DNA of 36,432 nt from Mucilaginibacter sp. GTDB lineage: Bacteria > Bacteroidota > Bacteroidia > Sphingobacteriales > Sphingobacteriaceae. The stretch lies in contig NZ_JAQBOD010000060.1 in the NCBI RefSeq assembly GCF_028288205.1, forward strand, positions 1 to 36,432, read 5' to 3'. The notes beneath the pieces are model-generated. The model ran no database searches. It worked only from the letters and a program-made list of their open reading frames with translations, and was not told the origin of the DNA. The translations under genes were made by a program, and so were the position numbers. Positions 33,689-36,432 of the stretch are shown here, piece by piece (positions within the stretch are counted from its first letter, which is position 1; each line of letters starts with the position of its first letter).

Positions 33689-34686
33689 TTCGGCTGGGTC
33701 AGCTGGACAAATTGCAATGAGCTGCCATTATTGGCTCCATGATGCGGGGCGATGATGACCGTTGATTTCAAATATTGGGACGCATGGTGTACGACATATT
33801 CTTCGGTAGCGATCAGGGCATCTTCGGGATCACCGATGTGGCGGCCCACGGCATCATCACAGAATAAGACCGAGTTATTGGCGTAGTCCAGTTTCATAAT
33901 GATGCTAACAGAATTGATTTTTTCCGAATTGGTGATCAGCGGCCAGTCCGGCAATGGTTTGCCAAAGCCGCATAAAAAAGTAAAGGTCGCATTACCGATC
34001 TGGAAGTGATTCCCCGGGGTGATGATACTATCTCTCTCATGCAGGTTAACATTTTGGGTTTGCGGCCTTTGGGCCAGCGCGGCCAGTACCCGGTTGTAGG
34101 TCGCAGTCGGATTTCCGCCTTCAGCCATAGAACTGGCATAACCACCCCATAATAATTTTTTGACTTTGTAATTTAATAAGACCTGTCCCGCGGCAATGAT
34201 ATGATCAGCATCGGTATGGCTCAGTATTAATTCGATCTCACTGCCGAGCGGGATATAGTTTTTGATCTGCGCGAGGGTACGATCGCCCGAGGCCAGCTTA
34301 TCGCCCCCGGCGTCATAAACGACATATTTATTACCGGGCAGTTTGATCAGATTGCACAGACCTGCCCCTACATCCAGCACTTCGACCAGTTCATTAGCCG
34401 GCGGTGTGGCCATCGGGAGGCTCAGCGCCATGACAGCCACACTGTTGGTTTTCTTTACCAGGGCTTGGTATACCCAGCCGGTGAACGCACCACGGGACAC
34501 ATGGTAAAAGCCGGAGCTGATTTCAGGTTCAACAAGGGTTAAGGTATCGCCGGGGTTTAATTTTCTGAGGCTTGTTGATCCGGTTGAAGGGCTTTGCCGA
34601 AGATTGGCCGGACGTCTAACGACCAGCGACTGGGCGCTGACCGAAAAAACGAATATTGTCAGGAAGCAGGATAAGATCCATTTCAT
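33682..34686 (-). CDS. Secreted SH3b plus ComEC-type metallo-beta-lactamase-fold protein, frameshifted at its end
   Basis: The ATG at 34684-34686 gives MKWILSCFLTIFVFSVSAQ, a clear signal peptide; an upstream in-frame GTG would put 16 odd residues before it. Residues 21-80 form a bacterial SH3 domain (NLRQSPSTGSTSLRKLNPGD, then GWVYQALV). A metallo-beta-lactamase fold follows, with EVLDVGAG (about 102), metal ligands HTDADH (157-162), NSVSIIMKLDYANNSVLF and PHHGANNGS near the end. Secreted ComEC/Rec2-like hydrolases of this kind are common; the substrate is unknown, with nucleic acid or phosphodiester as guesses. The frame stops at QPKW because one base is missing, separating the last 80 residues. 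The metal ligands seen lie in this part. Confidence 0.82.
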   Translation of the reverse strand: MKWILSCFLTIFVFSVSAQSLVVRRPANLRQSPSTGSTSLRKLNPGDTLTLVEPEISSGFYHVSRGAFTGWVYQALVKKTNSVAVMALSLPMATPPANELVEVLDVGAGLCNLIKLPGNKYVVYDAGGDKLASGDRTLAQIKNYIPLGSEIELILSHTDADHIIAAGQVLLNYKVKKLLWGGYASSMAEGGNPTATYNRVLAALAQRPQTQNVNLHERDSIITPGNHFQIGNATFTFLCGFGKPLPDWPLITNSEKINSVSIIMKLDYANNSVLFCDDAVGRHIGDPEDALIATEEYVVHHASQYLKSTVIIAPHHGANNGSSLQFVQLTQPKW

Positions 34687-34778
34687 ATAATGGAAGTGAT
34701 AAGGTTGCAAATGATGGTAGCTTCGCTCTTGCACAAATACCAGCTTAGGAATAGCAGGTAAGCCGTCAGTATTCTTAT

Positions 34779-34866
34779 ATGCTAAAAATAAGGCATTTAT
34801 ATTATGTTCCTATAGGCAGAAAAAATATTTTTCATAAGAATAATGAAATACTAATATTTTTAGCAT
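34779..34866. repeat. 12-bp perfect inverted repeat between divergent genes
   Basis: ATGCTAAAAATA (34779-34790) and TATTTTTAGCAT (34855-34866) are perfect reverse complements separated by 64 A/T-rich bases, which themselves hold the palindrome AAAAATATTTTT (34821-34832). The element lies in the gap between the secreted hydrolase gene and the 126-residue gene. A TATGTTTG promoter-like box (34867-34874) follows its right arm directly. It could be an operator pair, a MITE-like end pair or a leftover of an excised element. No target duplication was seen. Confidence 0.4.
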
Positions 34867-34887
34867 TATGTTTGTGGGCTATTTCAA

Positions 34888-35268
34888 ATGGAAGAGTTTT
34901 ATATCGATGTGGAGCTAAGCCAGGGTATAACCCGGATACAGGTGGACAAGGTGCCGCCTGAGCAATGGGATATGCCTTATACGCCGCAGTTCATCATCGA
35001 ATTTCATAACGGAATGGAGTTTATCACCCTGACCCTGCAACTAGAAGACGGGCGATGGTATGACCGGAGCGCCCGGCTTCCTGATGAGGATGTTTACCTG
35101 CGCTATTTTGAATTGGGGTCGTGTGTCTGGAACCCGGATTACCGTAGCCCCTTATTGGAATCCGCCATAATAAAGATCGGGCAGGCCATAAGCCGCCACA
35201 TGGTGGTACACCTGACCGCTTATATGGGTTTGCTCGTCCCTGTTTTCCGTGAACCGACTTTAAACTGA
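34888..35268 (+). CDS. Conserved-looking hypothetical protein, 126 residues
   Basis: A soluble acidic protein with no signal peptide or membrane helix. It is rich in aromatic and acidic residues (MEEFYIDVELSQGITRIQVD; DGRWYDRSARLPDEDVYLRY) and ends in a helical part, SPLLESAIIKIGQAISRH. I do not recognise the family. It ends six bases before the imuA fragment and probably shares its transcript. A TATGTTTG box ends 13 bases before the ATG, leaving a leader of about ten bases or fewer if used. It may be a partner or cargo gene of the ImuA region, but nothing proves it. Confidence 0.7.
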   Translation: MEEFYIDVELSQGITRIQVDKVPPEQWDMPYTPQFIIEFHNGMEFITLTLQLEDGRWYDRSARLPDEDVYLRYFELGSCVWNPDYRSPLLESAIIKIGQAISRHMVVHLTAYMGLLVPVFREPTLN

Positions 35269-35274
35269 TGGCTG

Positions 35275-35658
35275 ATGGAAAGCAAAAACGAGATCATCAG
35301 CCAGCTGCGCAAAAATTTATTGCAATGGGAAGGCTATAAGCCGCCGGTTACGGGTACGCGCTCCTTAGTCGGCGTGGGGCCATTGGAAGCGGCTTTCCCA
35401 AACGGGGTTTTCCCGGTAGCGGCGGTGCATGAGCTGGTTTGCGGCTCTTCCGAGCAGGCAGCGGCTGGCGGTGGTTTGGTGACAGGTATCTTATCCGTGC
35501 TATTGCAACAGGGCAGCATCTGTGTGTGGATCGGGCATGCGCGGCGTTTGTTCGCACCCGCATTTGGGCGTTTCGGAAATATGTTACACCCTATTCCGTG
35601 GCAAACTGACCACCTGTTTTGCTGGCAAAGAAATGCAGCCCATGCTTTTGCAGCATAG
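35275..35658 (+). pseudogene. imuA: Truncated ImuA (SOS mutagenesis accessory protein)
   Basis: 127 residues. The first 105 or so follow the N-terminus of Bacteroidota ImuA: KNEIISQLRKNLLQWEGYKP, then VGVGPLEAAFPNGVFPVAAV, then HELVCGSSEQAAAGGGLVTG, then ICVWIGHARRLFAPAF. ImuA is a RecA-like accessory of the ImuB/DnaE2 translesion system and is normally about twice this length. After APAF the sequence (GRFGNMLHPIPWQ...) no longer follows the family, and the frame stops at 35656-35658. No imuB or dnaE2 follows. It is therefore a fragment, probably cut when the sequence to its right was inserted or rearranged. Confidence 0.75.
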
Positions 35659-35732
35659 CCAAAGATAATTATTTACCGATTTCCATTTAGCCTGCCGCCG
35701 CTCAAGCTACAACATCTTTATTTTTTCGAAGC

Positions 35733-35894
35733 TTAATACTTGGGTAAGTTATCGGGTATGTCCTTCTGGTGATGGTCGGTCATCGCTTTAATAGAGGCAT
35801 TCCAGAGCGACTTCGCATACATATTGAGGCTCCCGATCAACTTGTCACTCTGTTTACAAAAAATAAACGGCTCTTTTATTTCAGATAATGCCAT
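35733..35894 (-). CDS. Small protein, 53 residues, with a strong ribosome binding site
   Basis: The ATG at 35892-35894 is preceded six bases upstream by AAGGAG (minus-strand 35906-35901), a near-perfect Shine-Dalgarno that is rare in this window and decides the start over a TTG eight codons earlier. The product (ALSEIKEPFIFCKQSDKLIG, then MYAKSLWNASIKAMTDHHQK) is soluble and mixed-charge with one cysteine, and I do not recognise it. It is divergent from the ParA-type gene, with 180 bases between them. It may be an accessory gene of a mobile element that carries the parA gene. Confidence 0.55.
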   Translation of the reverse strand: MALSEIKEPFIFCKQSDKLIGSLNMYAKSLWNASIKAMTDHHQKDIPDNLPKY

Positions 35895-36010
35895 ACTGAA
35901 CTCCTTGAATGGCCGCAATTATAAATACAATTATTTCATTTTTTAAAAAATTTTGGTGTCCGACTCGGATAACATCGGAGTATTTTGGTCTTGGTTACTA
36001 TCACCTTTGC

Positions 36011-36040
36011 TATGTAATTCTCAAAATACAGAATTACATA
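36011..36040. repeat. 11-bp perfect inverted repeat upstream of the ParA-type gene
   Basis: TATGTAATTCT (36011-36021) and AGAATTACATA (36030-36040) are perfect reverse complements around the 8-base spacer CAAAATAC. The right arm ends 34 bases before the ParA-type ATG. This is the size and place of an operator for a dimeric repressor, of ParA autoregulation, or of a partition site. It is not a terminator, as no T-run follows. Confidence 0.6.
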
Positions 36041-36074
36041 AAGATGTATTTACAGCAATAAAGAAAAATCAAAC

Positions 36075-36432
36075 ATGGCAAAGATCATCACGGTAGCGCA
36101 CCAAAAAGGCGGCGTAGGAAAAAGCACAATGGCGCTTAACCTGGCCTTATGTTTCCAGGATCAACTAAAGGTCGCATTAGTTGATTCAGATTTACAGGGG
36201 AGCATTTATCATGTAAAGGATGACTTTCCGGGTTTAGCTATTTTATCCTCGGATAAAATCAGCGACATCCCCCATTTAAATTATGACCTGGTGATTATTG
36301 ATACCCCTCCTTATTTGTCAAACAAATTAACGGAGCTGTTCCAACTTTCAGACTTTGTATTGGTTCCGACAAAGGCCGGTTTCTTTGATGTAATGGCCAT
36401 CCGGTCAACCCTTGCACTGATCAAGTTTACCC
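36075..36432 (+). CDS. ParA/MinD-family ATPase, N-terminal part, cut by the window edge
   Basis: 119 codons are present. The deviant Walker A motif is at the very start, ITVAHQKGGVGKSTMALNLA (residues 5-24), with the lysine signature KGGVGKST. VALVDSDLQGS is the Walker A' aspartate region, and DLVIIDTPPYLSNK is Walker B (about residue 75), followed by VLVPTKAGFFDVMAI. Family members position or partition DNA or other cargo by nucleotide-dependent DNA binding. The absence of an N-terminal helix-turn-helix extension fits the small chromosomal or mobile-element type (ParA of integrative elements, TraA-like), but without the partner gene the cargo is unknown. The start is ATG, with no clear Shine-Dalgarno. 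Confidence 0.92.
   Translation, partial: MAKIITVAHQKGGVGKSTMALNLALCFQDQLKVALVDSDLQGSIYHVKDDFPGLAILSSDKISDIPHLNYDLVIIDTPPYLSNKLTELFQLSDFVLVPTKAGFFDVMAIRSTLALIKFT

Noticed and set aside
34687..34734. GTG-started 16-residue N-terminal extension of the secreted hydrolase.
   Set aside because: It would place histidine- and tyrosine-rich residues before a clear signal peptide that starts at the ATG at 34686.
35960..35968. CCGACTCGG, a 9-base near-palindrome upstream of the ParA-type gene.
   Set aside because: Too short to be meaningful on its own, and not repeated nearby. The longer 11-bp inverted repeat is the better operator candidate.
1..36432. Search for CRISPR arrays, tRNA or rRNA genes and transposase genes.
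   Set aside because: No regularly spaced repeats, cloverleaf-type sequences or transposase motifs were noticed. The damaged glycosyltransferase genes carry no recognisable IS ends.

Overview
The window looks like a chromosomal segment of a Bacteroidota bacterium, most likely a Sphingobacteriaceae member such as Mucilaginibacter or Pedobacter (inference). Reasons: moderate-to-low G+C, few Shine-Dalgarno sequences, TAnnTTTG-type promoter motifs, a specialised NusG of the UpxY type, and an ImuA fragment of the Bacteroidota kind. No tRNA, rRNA, CRISPR array or intact insertion sequence was seen.

Positions 1-32186 are essentially one minus-strand operon for an exported surface polysaccharide, read from right to left. 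It opens with an outer-membrane export lipoprotein (Wza-like, 31401-32186), a polysaccharide co-polymerase/tyrosine kinase (Wzc-like, 28935-31400) and a UpxY-like antiterminator (28423-28938). A glutamine-dependent asparagine-synthetase-like amidotransferase, a GT4, and an ABC-2 exporter (Wzm 24496-25359, Wzt with a C-terminal glycan-binding-type domain 23222-24496) follow. A visibly G+C-richer block (about 19.2-23.2 kb) holds an FkbM methyltransferase, a GT11 fucosyltransferase-like enzyme, a GT61 and a GT2. The rest of the operon is a long run of GT2, GT4 and GT8-like glycosyltransferases, two more FkbM methyltransferases, three acyltransferases, a Wzy-like multi-pass protein and a class I methyltransferase. 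Genes overlap by 1-37 bases or are a few bases apart, so strong translational coupling is expected, and six of them appear to start with TTG. Sixteen intact glycosyltransferases are visible counting the divergent GT2 at 32284. No initiating sugar-phosphate transferase, Wzx flippase or nucleotide-sugar synthesis gene is in the window.

Two glycosyltransferase genes inside the locus are dead. One is an exostosin-type gene on the opposite strand (15757-16396), readable only across three frames. The other is the C-terminal half of a GT8 gene (18710-19205) with a single-base frameshift, lying exactly at the left edge of the G+C-rich block. They suggest that the locus turns over its glycosyltransferase modules.

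Right of the operon (32284-36432) there is a divergent GT2, a shortened RRM protein, an SH3b plus ComEC-type metallo-beta-lactamase secreted protein broken by one missing base, an unknown 126-residue protein, a truncated ImuA, a 53-residue protein with a strong ribosome binding site, and the start of a ParA-type ATPase preceded by an 11-bp perfect inverted repeat. This end has the look of a scarred accessory or insertion-boundary region.
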